Shown here piece after piece: positions 1-11,459 of a stretch of 64,000 nucleotides of DNA. A model generated the notes under the pieces. It did not search any database, had not been told where the DNA came from, and saw only the letters and a program-made list of their open reading frames with translations. Numbering within the stretch: position 1 is the stretch's first letter; each line of letters starts with the position of its first letter. The DNA comes from Panicum virgatum (taxonomy: Eukaryota; Streptophyta; Magnoliopsida; Poales; Poaceae): the NCBI RefSeq assembly GCF_016808335.1, contig NC_053145.1, forward strand, positions 29,895,120 to 29,959,119, written 5' to 3'. The position numbers were made by a program, and so were the translations under genes.

Positions 1-232
1 GGCTGTCGACCAAGTGTTGAAGCTAAAACACCTTCGCCCTCAAAGTAAAATGCAATAAGCACAAAGGCAAGGGGCTGTCGACCAAGTGTTGAAGCCAAAA
101 CTCATTCGCCCTCAAACCATAGTGCAACAAGCACGAAAAGGCAAGGGGCTGTCGACCAAGTATCGAAGCCAAAACACCTCTGCCCTAAAGCTAAAGTGCA
201 ACAAGAACCAAGGGGCTCCCGACCCAACAACA
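1..232. repeat. Tandem repeat, unit about 67-74 bp, four copies
   Basis: The core GGCTGTCGACCAAGT recurs at 1, 73 and 147, with a diverged copy at 214. Units share AAGCxAAAACxCcTtCGCCCT and a GCAACAAGCAC tail. It lies in the untranslated part of Tat-1, where Tat elements commonly carry tandem repeats. Confidence 0.85.
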
Positions 233-600
233 AAGCCCCAAAAACCTTCACGCAGCTTCAACTAGCATGTGCAAGGTGGGGGGAGACGTTTTTCTCAAAA
301 ACAAAATTTGCCCATGTCACTTACAGCATGCGGTCACTCATATAAGGTCGAAGCCCCAAAAACCTTCGCGCAGCTTCAACTAGCATGTGCAAGGAGGGGG
401 GAGACGTTTTTCTCAAAAACAAAATTTGCCCATGTCACTTAAAGCATGCGGTCACTCATACAAGGTCGAAGCCCTAAAAACCTTCGCGCAGCTTCAACTA
501 GCATGTGCAAGGTGGGGGGAGACATTTTTCTCAAAAACAAAATTTGCCCATGCTGTCCAAAGCACACGGTCACGAAGCATACACAACCTTCGCCCAGCCT
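233..600. repeat. Tandem repeat, unit 118 bp, three copies
   Basis: CCTTC(A/G)CGCAGCTTC recurs at 245, 363 and 481, exactly 118 bp apart, with the same internal GGGGGGAGACGTTTTTCTC and AAAATTTGCCCATG blocks. The third copy diverges after about 555. It directly follows the 72-bp array. Confidence 0.88.
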
Positions 601-1041
601 TAACCATCATTATCCTTCGGGGAGTCGTTTTTCAAGACCAAAAGCCAAACAACCGAAGCACACAAGCAATAGGCCAAGCAATAGGCGATAACACAGTAAG
701 CATGCGAAAATCGAAGCAAGTTCAAACGTGATCACAGACTAGTCGCAACTAGCATCTCAAGTTTGTCAAGATCGTCACGAAAGCAAAACACAGCGCTCAG
801 CCAAATCAAATACTCCTAGCTCCACTAGCGTACAAAAATTCAGCAACACTCGTGCCCGGATGCGCGAAGCTGAAGCACTTCCAGTCGGACCAAAGCGCAG
901 CGACACCGTCACGCCCAACCCGAAGTGGCGCCACGGTAAGTGTTTGACCTGTCGGCACAACCGCCTGGCCAGGATAGTAATACTTACATCACAACTCATT
1001 TCACAAAATGACAAGTTTATCGCATAAAGACCATAATCCTA

Positions 1042-4008
1042 AACCTTCGAATCATCCTCTTCGTCGTCATCATCTCCAGCTCGGCCGGACGTACCCGCCA
1101 ATTCTCCAGCTTCCAAACCTTCGTTGACGACCCCCTTTGCAGCCTCATGAGCTCGCTTGGACTGCAAATCAGTACAATTAGAAAACGCTCAAGCACAAAA
1201 AGAAAACAAACCCAAAGGATAACGCCCAAACCTCTTCAAGGCACTGGCGAGCTATGTCACGCAAGGCTTGACGTCCAGCAGACAGCCAGAACCTTCATAG
1301 AAAAGCCTTCTTCACAGATTGAATCCGGCTAGAACAAGCCTCTAATTCTAAGGATTCTAGAAACTGATACCCAGAAGCAGTTATCTTGCTCAGGTCTTGA
1401 CAGCCTTCATGCTTGAGCAGAGTTAAGGCATTTTCACAAGAGATAACTGCACAGTTGTCTGAAATATCAGTCAAGATATTCCCTAAGACGGCGAATTCCT
1501 TGAGCATCCAGTCAAGAAGACCATTCAAACCCAGGCCGTCGGACCTCAACAAAGGTTCAGGCTCTGCCCCGAAGGTCGCAAGCACATCTCTGTAAGCTTC
1601 ATAGATCTCTGAGCTCTTCGCCACAATCTCATAAGTAGCTTCGCTAAGCAATTGCATGTTTTCCCGGGCCTCCTCTTGCAATTTTTCTATCATCTGATCT
1701 TTCTTAGAACACTCACCGGAAAGTCGAACAGCGAGGCTCTCCACGTTCTTAACGTTGTCAACACCTTTCACAACTTCCTGTCTCAACCCCTCAATAGTAG
1801 CCTCCTTTGCATCCAACTCTTTCTGCATCTCAGCAACAACAATATCATGGTGATGCACCCTCTCCTCCAATTCTTCGTTCTGCCAAGATCGCCAGTACCG
1901 TACCCCACAAGTTTCTCCTGAAAACCTGCTTAAACCATAGCAGTTAGTAATTCAATAACACATAAACCACTAGAAAAAGCAAGAATACCTTTAACATCAA
2001 AGAGTTCTTTCTCCAGTCGCTGCTCCTCCACGCTGAGGAGGTCCCCCGCAAAGGTACAGGCGCCTTCGCGGATCCAACCTCGATCTCGTGGCTCAACTCC
2101 GCTATCATTGTGGCAATATCTACTTCATGAACCCAAGGAAGATAGGGATCAATGTCCGGCCCTTGAAAAACAAGAGGACGAGGCAGTAGAATCCCACCTA
2201 GCTCGTTGAAGTGGTATTCACCATCGTCGCGCGCGTCCTCACCCATCAAAACCTCCTCTGCCCCCACCGGGTCCTTGCGAGCCTCGGCCGCAATGGCACC
2301 AGCATCTTCATTGACAACACTCTCCAAAGCACCCGAAGGCTGAACGCTCGGGGTGGCAATAACTGTGCTGGCAACCTTCGCGGCATCTTCCGCCGGCGCA
2401 GGAGTGGGCTTAGCAGCGGCTGCAGGAGTAGGCAAGACAGGGTCAATCGTAGTAGCCTCGTCGTCTAGATCAAGCAAGCTAACGCTTCGAAGGCCAGCAC
2501 CTCTTGATGGGTTAAGTTTAACAACCACATCCCCGACGCTGTCCGGTCCTGAAAGAAGGGACCCAAATTGATCAAGATAAAGCTCCGTCGACTCTCCTCG
2601 GAGGGGGAGTAACTTACTGTCTCCTCTAGCTCCCGCATAAAAGGTTCACTACACATCTCACTATGAGGAACACCACGAAGGTATCAAACTAAGCGATTAC
2701 CTTTCTTCGTCGAAAGCACCTTCGGACGCCTGGCTTTACAGATAAGACCTTCGGATCAGCCTTCGAGGACCCAGCATCCATAGAAGAAACTTTCCTCTTC
2801 TTGGCGGTGGGATCTTCACTTGAAGCCCCCTTGCTCCTTTTCTCCGGTTTCTTGGGCTCCTCCCGGTCAGGATACTTTACACCCATAACAGCAAAAGATC
2901 GATTCACCCGAGAACCACTAGGGCAGCAAGCAACAAAAGAATCATGCTCCTTTGATAGATAAGGCCCCGCCAGTTCTGCCGCCCTTTCCTCGACCTCAGC
3001 AACAATGGCCTTGTCACTTTTGCCAGGAGGTTTGACCAGCACAAGCTTCGGGAAGGGAACACTTTCCTTCGAAGCGCGAACCTTAACCTTCGCAAAGGGA
3101 TTTGAATCCCAGCCGGTAGATAAGGGCCAGATTTTCGCACAAATAAATTCCTCAATCAGGTCTCTCCCCCTAATCAGCAAAGCCGCCGACCCAAACACAT
3201 CCACACAATCCTTGTAGCTAGCTCAGGACCTCCGGAAATCAGCCTGGCTGATGTGCTCGACTGGAAGGACCTTCGAGGCTAAAGGATAAGAAACCTCGGC
3301 CAGATCGCCGGCACTCGAGAAACCAACTTTGGCATAAAACCAAAATTGGGTCCAGTCATCGTCCCATCGGTTCTTCTGGCAATATGAAAGCTCCACCCAA
3401 TCGATCTTTTGAGACTTGTTGGGCCTCCGGGGCACGAAGGTGCAGCAACCGCTCTGAGCGCTAAACACCTCATCTTCGTCTGCAAACCGGACCTTGCAAC
3501 CTTGAGGGTGAAGCTCATACAGACGACAGAACGCGTCAACTGAGACAGGCCCTCCGAAGGTCTTCACGGCCTAGAAGAACTTTGAAAGCTGAATGAACGC
3601 GTTCGGCGTCAGCTGATGAATCTTCACTTTGAACCGAGCGAGAATCTCCGGAACAGCCGGGTCAAGAGGAAAGCGAAGCCTAGCAACAAAAAAATCACGA
3701 AACACCACGCACTCCCCATCTTCAGGATTGGGTGTTTCGTCCACCTAGGGCGAGCGGCAGATACCCGCTAGAAAATATCCCCTCTCAACATACGACTCGA
3801 TTAGAGCCGCTGACATAACCGAAGTCCCAAACATGCGGGTTGGGGCGGGCTTGTCCTTCTTCATCAATTTTGAGGGATCTACGTCCACATTCGACAGATC
3901 CTCTTCGTCCCCCGAAAGATGATCCTTCTCCTCAGACAAGCTAGCACCTTCGGTGATGTCTTTTGCCGTGATCCTCACACGAGCCATTCCTGCAAGAGTG
4001 CATAACAA
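1042..4008 (-). pseudogene. Antisense ORF (aORF) of Tat-1, five exons, PF04195-like 'putative gypsy type transposon' protein
   Basis: It reads opposite to the element. The start is MARVRITAK at 3987 (an alternative upstream start is at 4008). Exon 1 (about 4008-2701) is one unbroken frame except for three stop codons, near 3761, 3568 and 3223. It holds the conserved aromatic core (ELSYCQKNRWDDDWTQFWF) and a Lys-rich segment. Exon 1 ends at a GAAAG|GTAATC donor. Later exons are a short one near 2660, an Ala/Pro-rich one (about 2545-1988) with a frameshift near 2050, and a coiled-coil one (about 1925-1240) with one stop at 1295. The last (about 1165-1042) ends in the acidic tail DDDDEEDDSKV. 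The function of these aORFs is not established. It has too few lesions for an old relic, but it is not intact. Confidence 0.72.
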
Positions 4009-4204
4009 CCATGAGAGTCGCTAAAAAAACTTACAAAAGATGCTGGCGATGCGAAGATCCCTCGACTCACAAACCACTTTGCCAAGCTGCGGAAGCGAAA
4101 AAACTCGAAGCTCTTGGCGAATCACAACACCCCACGTGGCAAGCTCGAAAAACATGCAGAGCTTTGCTACAGTCGGAAGGCGTGAAAGCAACGCCTTCCC
4201 CCGC

Positions 4205-4212
4205 TTATATAG
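4205..4212 (-). promoter_or_regulatory. TATA box for the Tat-1 antisense ORF
   Basis: TATATAAG on the minus strand is flanked by C/G runs (CACCC before, CGGGGG after) and sits about 220 bp upstream of the MARVR start at 3987. This would give the antisense gene a promoter separate from the LTR. Confidence 0.55.
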
Positions 4213-4410
4213 GGGGTGAAAGTAAACAGAAACATCAGTGGTAAAATCGAGAAGGATACCAAACGCCACCCAACTAAAAATCGACACGTATACAAATTTT
4301 ACCTTCGGCTCGTGCCAACCTCCGACGGAGGGAGACGTTTTTTGGTTGCAGGTGATAGATGCTTCGAGGGTTCGACCCGTCGGAGTTGGCCCTCACCCAC
4401 GAGGGCCTAC

Positions 4411-4937
4411 TGTTGGGGATCACTGCCTCGAATACCAAAGGTTGACCAAAACTACAGGATAGGATCCAAAGGTAATGAAGGCCGCTGGAGCCCAGAGGTT
4501 ACACTTCCGGGTGAAGATCAGCTGACGCAGCCGAAGGTCTTCGGAGAAAGCCGAAGGTCCCCGGAAGCTACCGAAGGTTGCCGAAGCCCGAAGGTCACGG
4601 AGACTATTGAAGATTCAAGGAAGCGCACGAAGGTCTAGCGCTGGTCCGAAGGTTGCCGCAAAACCTTCGAGATAGCGTCCCAAGCACGAATCAGATAGAG
4701 TAGACAATTTGTACATTCCAACCTGTATAAAATGACCTACAACCCGGAATATTCGCAGAATATTTCGGGTAGGTAGGAGCATTGAGGTCATTGTGTAACA
4801 AAGGTTAGGGGTATAAATACCCCCAACCAATTTGTATCGGACACGTGCATATATGAGGGTGAAATTCTGCCACTCTACTCTGTTTTATCTTTGTGTATGC
4901 ATTTTGATTGGGTCATAAGGAAGCCGAGAACCCAACA
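4411..4937 (+). repeat. 3' LTR of Tat-1 (527 bp)
   Basis: It begins TGTTGGGG and ends CCCAACA, a perfect 7-bp terminal inversion with TG...CA ends. A TATA box (TATAAATA, 4812-4819) lies 400 bp in, as expected for U3. CGAAGG is very frequent in its first third. Confidence 0.75.
4812..4819 (+). promoter_or_regulatory. TATA box of the Tat-1 LTR
   Basis: TATAAATA sits between GGGG and CCCC on the plus strand, in the U3 position of the LTR. Confidence 0.6.
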
Positions 4938-6288
4938 CAAGCCTAGGCACCGCATCTACACTATCAAGTTACTGACTTCAGCCTCGCGCTAAGGCTAGAA
5001 GAAACCCCAAATGGATAGAACTTGCTACCCACGCAGACAAGGGATCCCACAACTAGAGAGACCAAGTATTCAAGTACTAATAAAGTAAAGGAGGGAATGC
5101 AATACCGATGAAAGAAGAGGAAATTACTCGAATGGAAGCATCATTCCTCGGAGGCACAAAGTTGGAGAGGGACCGACACTCCGACTCCACTCCAGACTCT
5201 CACCTCGCCTCTCTCCCTATTTTCTAAAGATATGTGGAGATCATCCGCCGCACAGATCATCAGCACAACCAGAGAAAACACAGTCTCTGGTACAATTTGA
5301 GTTAGAGAGGCGGACCGTCCGCCCACCTGGGCCGGACTGTCCGCCATTCACATCTATTTTCCTCAAGAGCCAAACATGCTCTCTGGTACGTGTGCGGACC
5401 GTCCGCGCCCCAGGGGACGGACTGTCCGCACTTGTGCAGTCAGCTCTCAAACTTGATCTTTTTCAAATCTTTTCAAACACGTCGTTAGCTCTCATGCATG
5501 CATCTAGACATTTTGAGCAAAATGGCACTAAAGACCCGTCAAGCACGAGTACACGACCCCTCTTGATAGTATGGCTATCTATCCAACAAATCCGGTCACT
5601 TTTCATCCACTAAACACCTTATGACCGGTAAAATTGCAAAAGCCCTAGTTGATACCTTTGCCTTGAGCCCGAGCGTTGCACATCATCTCCAAAACTCCAC
5701 ACATTCACAACCAAATCCCTTTCATCTGTGGATCAACCTATACTCATTATCTCAAATGAAATCGTTAATCCACAAACCGTTGTTATTAATTATCAAAACT
5801 CGAAATAGGGGCCTAGATGCTTTCCGCTCCTGGGCCCGCTTGCCAGTGACCGGAGCGGCGCACCGCTCCCGCGCGCCTGCGCGTTCATGCGTAGCTGCGC
5901 CTGGCTACTGGGCCCGCCCCGCAGCATACAGAGGGCGCACTCCCGCGCGTGTACATGCGCGTTGACTTTCGGGAGTGCTGACGTCAGCGATGACATCAGC
6001 ACTCCTTTTTAATTTGTGAATTTAATATCTTTTTATTGGGAGCTCCAAAAATAGCAAATTATACATCCATTTTGATCAGCGCGACGAGCTCTTCGCATTG
6101 GTGCACCTTATTTTCCCATTTTAGATAAGTTTTATCCATGAAAATTAGAGATTCCTGCAAAACACTTGGGAACATCAAAACTCATGGAACTTGTTAGATA
6201 AATAATATTTTTGTTATGATGTGACATGGAATGTTGTCATTTTAGTTCGCTTTGACGGTCAAATTTTGTGTGATAACGACCGTCAACA
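4938..6288 (-). repeat. Athila-type LTR, left part missing
   Basis: From CCTAGGCACC onward it runs parallel to 61078-62183, sharing the blocks CTAGGCACC, AGAACTTGCTAC, AGGGATCCC and CATTCCT. It ends GACCGTCAACA, which read on the minus strand is TGTTGACGGTC, the same start as the other Athila LTRs here. Its left part was separated by the Tat-1 insertion and lies outside the window. Confidence 0.75.
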
Positions 6289-7750
6289 CACACCCGTACA
6301 TGATCGGCTGGGGGGTAGGGTCTCCGTGCATGATCGGCTGGGGGGCTGGACCATGCTACATGATCCTGCAGGAGGACGGATTCCTGCAAATGATCGGCTG
6401 GAGCAGATGTCCAATGATAGACTCCTCGATGATCAACCGTTACGCAGGGACCCAGAGAGAGAGAGAGCCAGTTCATGATCGTGTTGATCAGCCTTGGTGG
6501 AGTCCAGAAAGTTTAACCAAGTCTCAAAAGAGGCGTGTTCAGAGGCTGCGTCAAACAAAATTGTTGGAAAAAGGAAGAGAGGAGGCTCTCAGGAAAAAGG
6601 GAGTCAAGTCACAAGTTTGATGCGTCAAGCCAAGAGCCATTGATTGGCAAGATCCTGGGTCATCGGCTACACCTATCAACATGGTTTTCATGCTGCCTAT
6701 GGAGTTTATGGCAACAGACAGTGATGAATAGGAACCCGAGCTGGACGAAGTTGTGGCTCAGTTGGCTGTGGAGCCTGTACCGGCTACTTTCGAGAAGCCA
6801 GAGGATGAGGAGCGCCGGCATCTTAAAGCTTTGTTCCTGAAGGGGTTTGTTGATGGTAAACCTGTTACCAGGATGTTGGTTGACGGTGGTGCGGCAGTAA
6901 ACATAATGATGTATGTTATGTTACGCAAGCTTGGGAATCGCAACAAGGACTTAACCAAGACAGATATGATGCTCAAGGACTTCGAGGGTGTTGTGTATCT
7001 AGCTGTGGGAGCTCTGTGCATTGACTTGACGATCGGCAGTAAGACCCTTCCTACTACTTCCTTTATTATTAATGGCAAAGGGTCATACAGCTTGCTGTTG
7101 GGGAGAGACTGGATTCATGCCAACTGTTGCTTACCATCTACTATGCATCAGTGTCTTATACAATGGATCGGTGATGTTGAAGTTGTTTCTGCCGATTCCT
7201 CATTCAGTATTGCATCAGCAGAGGCTCATGCATGGAGCTATGAAAGGGTGAGCTATTTTTCTGGTCAAGCCTGGGAAACAGAGTTCTTAGAGGTTGCCGA
7301 TTATTAGCTGCCACCGATCCAAGTAGTCAGTTCTCTAGATAGTTCCTGATGGATCAGTGCCTTGATGATGAAGGTAAGCTGGGGCATAGGTTTACGTCGG
7401 CCAATGCATTAGAAGAGGTAGATCTTGGAGATGGTGATAGGCCAAGGCTGATGTTTATTAGTGCCAAATTAGATCCTGAATATAAACATGAGTTCGTGAA
7501 GCTGTTGAGAGAATATAAAGATTATTTTGCCTGGTACAAATTGGATCAGTCTATTGTTGCGCATCAGTTACCTATTAAACCTGGGTATCGGCAATTTCAG
7601 CAAAGTGCAAGACGGTGTAATCCTAAAGTTTTGCCAGACATAAAGGCCGAAATCGCAAGGTTAATTGAAGCTAAGTTCATTAGGCAGTGTAGATATGCTG
7701 AATGGATATCTAATGCGATCCCTGTATACAAGAAAAATGGGAAATATTTG
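6289..7750 (+). pseudogene. Ty3/gypsy gag C-terminus, protease and N-terminal RT remnant
   Basis: In order: VHDRLGG-type gag repeats (about 6290-6420); a basic stretch with KSQKRRVQRLRQ (about 6510-6600); an aspartic protease with MLVDGGAAVN near 6875, whose motif is VDGG rather than D(S/T)G; a downstream GRDWIHANCCLPST block (near 7100); and the RT start with FAWY...LPIKPGYRQ and SNAIPVYKKNGK (to 7750). Frame changes occur near 6480 and 6620, with stops near 6728 and 7305. RT breaks off before its catalytic motifs, where CACTA-like DNA begins. It cannot encode a working polyprotein. The exact gypsy lineage is not resolved. Confidence 0.85.
6299..6410 (+). repeat. 30-bp in-frame repeat encoding VHDRLGG decapeptides
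   Basis: ATGATCGGCTGG-type units recur at 6300, 6330, 6360 (diverged) and 6390, exactly 30 bp apart, so each adds ten residues. Such VHDRLG repeats are known from the gag C-terminus of some grass gypsy elements, so this is coding repetition rather than satellite DNA. Confidence 0.75.
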
Positions 7751-8929
7751 AAGAGATACTATCCTAGCATATGGGTAGATGCGTAGCCAATGGAGTAAGC
7801 ATCAGTTGGTTTTAAAAATATAGCTGATACAATAAGTATTGCCTTTAGAGCAAAAGTACACGCACAAACATGTGTGAGGAAAATCAATGGTGTTTTGGTG
7901 GCATCAGTTACTATATGGCCGATGCAATACGCATCGACCTTAGGGCGATATAAATCCAAGCAAACAGAAAAGAGTTGGAAGAATATAGACAACTGCAGCT
8001 ACGAAGTAAATATACAACAAAATAGAGTTGCAAGGCCAACATTGGCATTGTTTACGCCACGATGAACGACTTCCAGAATTACTACATGGAAGTATCAAGT
8101 TCATTACAACGGTCCATGAACATATTGGATCGCAATCATCGCACGTAGGCGAATGTCATTAGCTTCCTAGACTTCCATGCTATCGGCATCGGCAGAGCCC
8201 GGGATCGGCTGGAGGCTTCTGTGGAGTTGGTACGCTTGGCGGGCTTGCTCGTTTTTCTCATCCTCAAGCCGTTGACCACCAAACAGAAGCTATGATTGTT
8301 GCTAATGAGGATGAGAGGAAACACAGACGATTGATATCAACAGAGCAACCGACCGAATTAATAAAGTCCATAACACCCATGAAGCGACCAAGGGATACAA
8401 CTAAAAAAATCATATAGATGTACCTACTGCAGAAGAACCAATTGATGCATACAAGGAATGGCTTGAAAACCAGCAACAAGATCAACCTGACACGGGTAAG
8501 TTAAATTCCTCCCCCCAGATCAAAGATAATTTATGATACAAGTGGTACTACCATTACTTACACTTTGTTTATATGCAGAATTTAGAGATGATTTCAGGGA
8601 TGAAACCATCAAGACATATAAAGAATGGTTGTGGCGTAAAGGCTATCTTAAAGACATTTGTGAAATCTACTCTTTCGCTCTCCTGTGTGCACGAGCGTAT
8701 ATATATTTGACATACTGATCATTTCCTTCTATGTAATGTCACATATAGAAGATGATGATGGCAATAATGATGTTAGAGTTGCTGCTGATGAACACCATTG
8801 CCGTAGCCCATCACCACAAAAAGATTGGCCAACTCATGCAAGGTGTAGAACAAAAAAAACAAAAAGGTGTGTACTGCATCAAACAATTTTTTACAACATC
8901 TTCCAAGCTTAAATTGACTAATCATTCTG
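7751..8929. other. CACTA-associated sequence with no clear gene
   Basis: Between the truncated RT and the Ptta-like domain I see no intact ORF. Bases 7770-7950 contain repeated GATGC/GCATC and CAGTTGG/GCTGATAC words, like a subterminal repeat region. Bases 8755-8850 read as an acidic then basic segment in frame with typical Ptta N-termini, so they may be its decayed 5' exons. A clean CACTA 5' terminus was not found. Confidence 0.35.
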
Positions 8930-9499
8930 AACATAATGGTTTTGTAATAGGTTCAATTGAAAGTCGTAAAAAAACTGGATGTGGTACCCTCAAGGGTTTA
9001 TGAGCAGACATAAAGAGAATAAAGAGTGGCTCCCAGAAACTAAAAATAAAATTTTCATCAAGGCTGGGAGGCCCCATACGGCCTAACTATCATGGATTTG
9101 TGGATAAAGTGGTACTATTTATGAGAAAAAGGGCTCCGCTTATTCGAGTCAAAGTGTGGAAAGACATAGATCAAAATGTGAAAAATTCTATAGCGCTATG
9201 CACAGAAATTAATTTTGTTGACTAACAACAATATCATGTCATACAGTCAAATGCTTCACATTCTAATGATTTTCAAATGTACAGAATCGGTGGGAGCTTG
9301 AAAACACCGAGGAAAAAATATGGCGTTCAACATTCAGTGTGACTTACAAGGCATATGACAGTTATGATGAAATAATGAAGAACAAGCCTTAAGACTTGAA
9401 CCTTGTTGAATGACATTATTTGATTTTGTATTTGGATGTGAAGGTTTCCAGGTATGCTAACATTTCATTCCTTTTCTTTTCAAATACACATGTCAACTG

Positions 9500-10305
9500 T
9501 TATGATAGGAGGAGGGGTGTGTACTGTTCACACGGCCCACCACGTTTGTATGTTTTATTATCAATAGTTTTCGACTGTCGTCGGACTCCCTTCTCATCCC
9601 TGTCTGAGTCCTTCTCTGAGACCGCTGAAGCAGATCAAGATAGTTTAGTTTCAAGTCTTCTGGGTAACGAGTTGGATAACCAATGTTAGACCCTCTACCC
9701 ACTTACCTCTCTTTCTCTGGTGGGTCTGGTTGAACTAGTTCTAAGTCTAGTCAAAGCTTATTGTTACTTGGATTCGATATCCCAGGTATACTCCCTGGTG
9801 AAAGCTGCAATCGGTCTCTGTGCGCTTACAGAGGAATTCGTTTAGGCTAAGGAGTGCCAATAGGGATGCACCTGGAACCGCATAGAGGAAGCATCTAGGA
9901 TGCTGCACGTCGAAGCTTAAGGTCTGTTGTGCCGACCCTAGGTCGGCCGACCGGGTTCTAGCCCCGAACTGGCCCAATTTTGGCTGGAGACTGCTAGGTG
10001 GGCCCTAAGGTCGGTTATGCTTGATTCCACAGTGCCCTAAGTCGGTTGCATGTGTTTGTGGGCCCATGGATCCCTGTGAGGTTGAATGGTGTGCTCTAAT
10101 TTGTCGACGCCCTTTGCCTTGGATTGAGGAGTGTGTTTCCTTGCTCATGAGGTGTGTTTTCTGCTTTCTTTCACCTGCATACAAATATTTACCAACACTT
10201 GTGGAAGTGGTTACTAATAAACCGCTACCACTAGGTTGGTGCTCACCTTTTATGTATTTATGTAGGATTTGACGGCCTAAAATTAGTACTTAAGAGACAT
10301 CAACA
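9500..10305. mobile_element. Rearranged Athila LTR with its left part inverted
   Basis: The reverse complement of about 9500-9862 aligns to 60696-61030, the left end of another Athila LTR; shared blocks include GCCTAAACGAATT, AAGCGCA, ACTAGTTCAACC and AGAGAGGTAAGTGGG. Bases 9863-10305 have the opposite orientation and match the right half of the same LTR type, with GGGCCCATGGATCC-like and CCTTGGATTGA blocks shared with 12990-13080. They end CATCAACA. The element interrupts the Ptta-like gene. No clear target duplication was found. Confidence 0.6.
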
Positions 10306-10923
10306 CTAAGTACTTTGCAACTCTTTAAGAGTACTCACAGACGACGAGGAATATGGACTGGTCACCTAGCAGAGAAAATTTACGTGAGTAATTGTTTGAT
10401 CATAATCATGCTTCCACACTATATTTTATTATTTTTGTCCCAGCATTACATAAACTGTATACCTTCCATTGTCACTTCCCTCAACATTAGACATCAAGGA
10501 GACTGTCAATGAAAGAATCAGATGCGGATGGTGAGGAAGAATCAATAAGTACCACTGGTGCAACTGGAGATGAAGACCAAGCTTTCCATAAAACGTACCA
10601 GGAAACAACTGGAGCCAAATATACCAGTTCACGTGGGCATGGTTACGTGTTGAAGCCGAGAAAGAAACAAATCCTTCAGGACAGACTAGAAGAACAAGAA
10701 CAAGAGGTTCAAAGATTAAAAGAAATGATTACACAGAAAGATGCTGAGGAGGAAGCAGAGAAGGAACAAATTGTAGCAATAGTTAAAGAGCAACTGATGT
10801 AGGAGTGGAGAACACAATGACGACAGCAAACAATAATTAGTTGTCAATACAAGAGGCAGTAAAAATATTTTCTGCAATTTTTTTTGGTTTTGTCCTCAAT
10901 TTACTAGCATCATGATACTGAGC

Positions 10924-11080
10924 AACTATAATTCTTTATGATTGAGGTATGCTACATGACTGCTGCTAATCTCTTACCTGCCTAATTATTGTAAACGTGA
11001 GAAACTATAATTGCTTATGGTTGAAGTATGTACATGACTGCAAGTAATCTCTTAACTGCCTAATTATTGTAAATGTGCAG
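10924..11080. repeat. Direct duplication, unit 79 bp, two copies
   Basis: AACTATAATT...CTAATTATTGTAAA occurs at 10924 and again at 11003 with small differences. It lies in an apparent intron of the Ptta-like gene. Confidence 0.75.
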
Positions 11081-11459
11081 GCTGTCCCTGCAACCATCAA
11101 TACCACAGAAGATGGACTTAGGAGCACTGAGGAAAACATTGTTGCAGCACCAACTAAGAATGGAGTTAGGAGCGCTGAGGAAAATAGTAGTAACGTTGCA
11201 ACACCAGTCCAGACTGAAGAACCACTATTGAACCAGGTACGTAATGAATTAGAACAATTCATATGATGACGTTTTTGTGCATTCAATTAGAGCTAAAATT
11301 ATTTATTGACACAATACAATGTAGATTGAGCCACAAAGTCAAATCACAACAGAGAAAGAAAATGTTCCACCTATTTTAAGGAAAAGACCTAATAACATTT
11401 CTAAGAGTATGTTCAACAATGATAAGAGTACGAAAGCTGCAGCAGGAGCCAAATAACCG

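Larger units (their letters stand above)
1..4937 (+). mobile_element. Tat-1: 3' part of a Tat-lineage Ty3/gypsy retrotransposon
   Basis: The order seen is tandem repeats, then a minus-strand multi-exon ORF, then a plus-strand LTR. That matches the known layout of grass Tat elements (RIRE2, Retand, Grande), where repeats and an antisense ORF lie between pol and the 3' LTR. Gag and pol would lie left of the window. The element ends at 4937 and is followed by DNA that aligns to the middle of an Athila LTR (61078 onward), so Tat-1 inserted into that LTR. The flanking 5 bp on the right are CAAGC; the left copy is outside the window. The lineage call rests on layout and ORF content, not on pol. Confidence 0.75.
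8930..11455 (+). pseudogene. Ptta/En-Spm (PF03004-like) transposon gene, broken
   Basis: Recognisable pieces in order: 8950-9227 reads through the domain core (PNYHGFVDKVV...RKRAPLIRVKVWKDI) with one TGA; after an intron, 9285-9392 gives NRWELENTEEKIWRSTF...YKAYDSYDEIMKNKP. An Athila LTR then interrupts it (about 9500-10305). 10500-10803 gives the basic GHGYVLKPRKKQ segment and a coiled coil (LEEQEQEVQRLKEM). 11080-11455 adds a Ser/Thr/Glu-rich tail with an internal repeat. PF03004 proteins are companions of CACTA transposases. The stop, the insertion and the missing N-terminus make it a pseudogene. Confidence 0.65.

Noticed and set aside
7750..7790. Possible CACTA 5' terminus (ACTATCCTAGC) to pair with the 3' end at 14314
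   Set aside because: It does not match CACTACTAGAAAA well, and its neighbouring repeats (GATGC words) differ from the ATATCC repeats at the 3' end.
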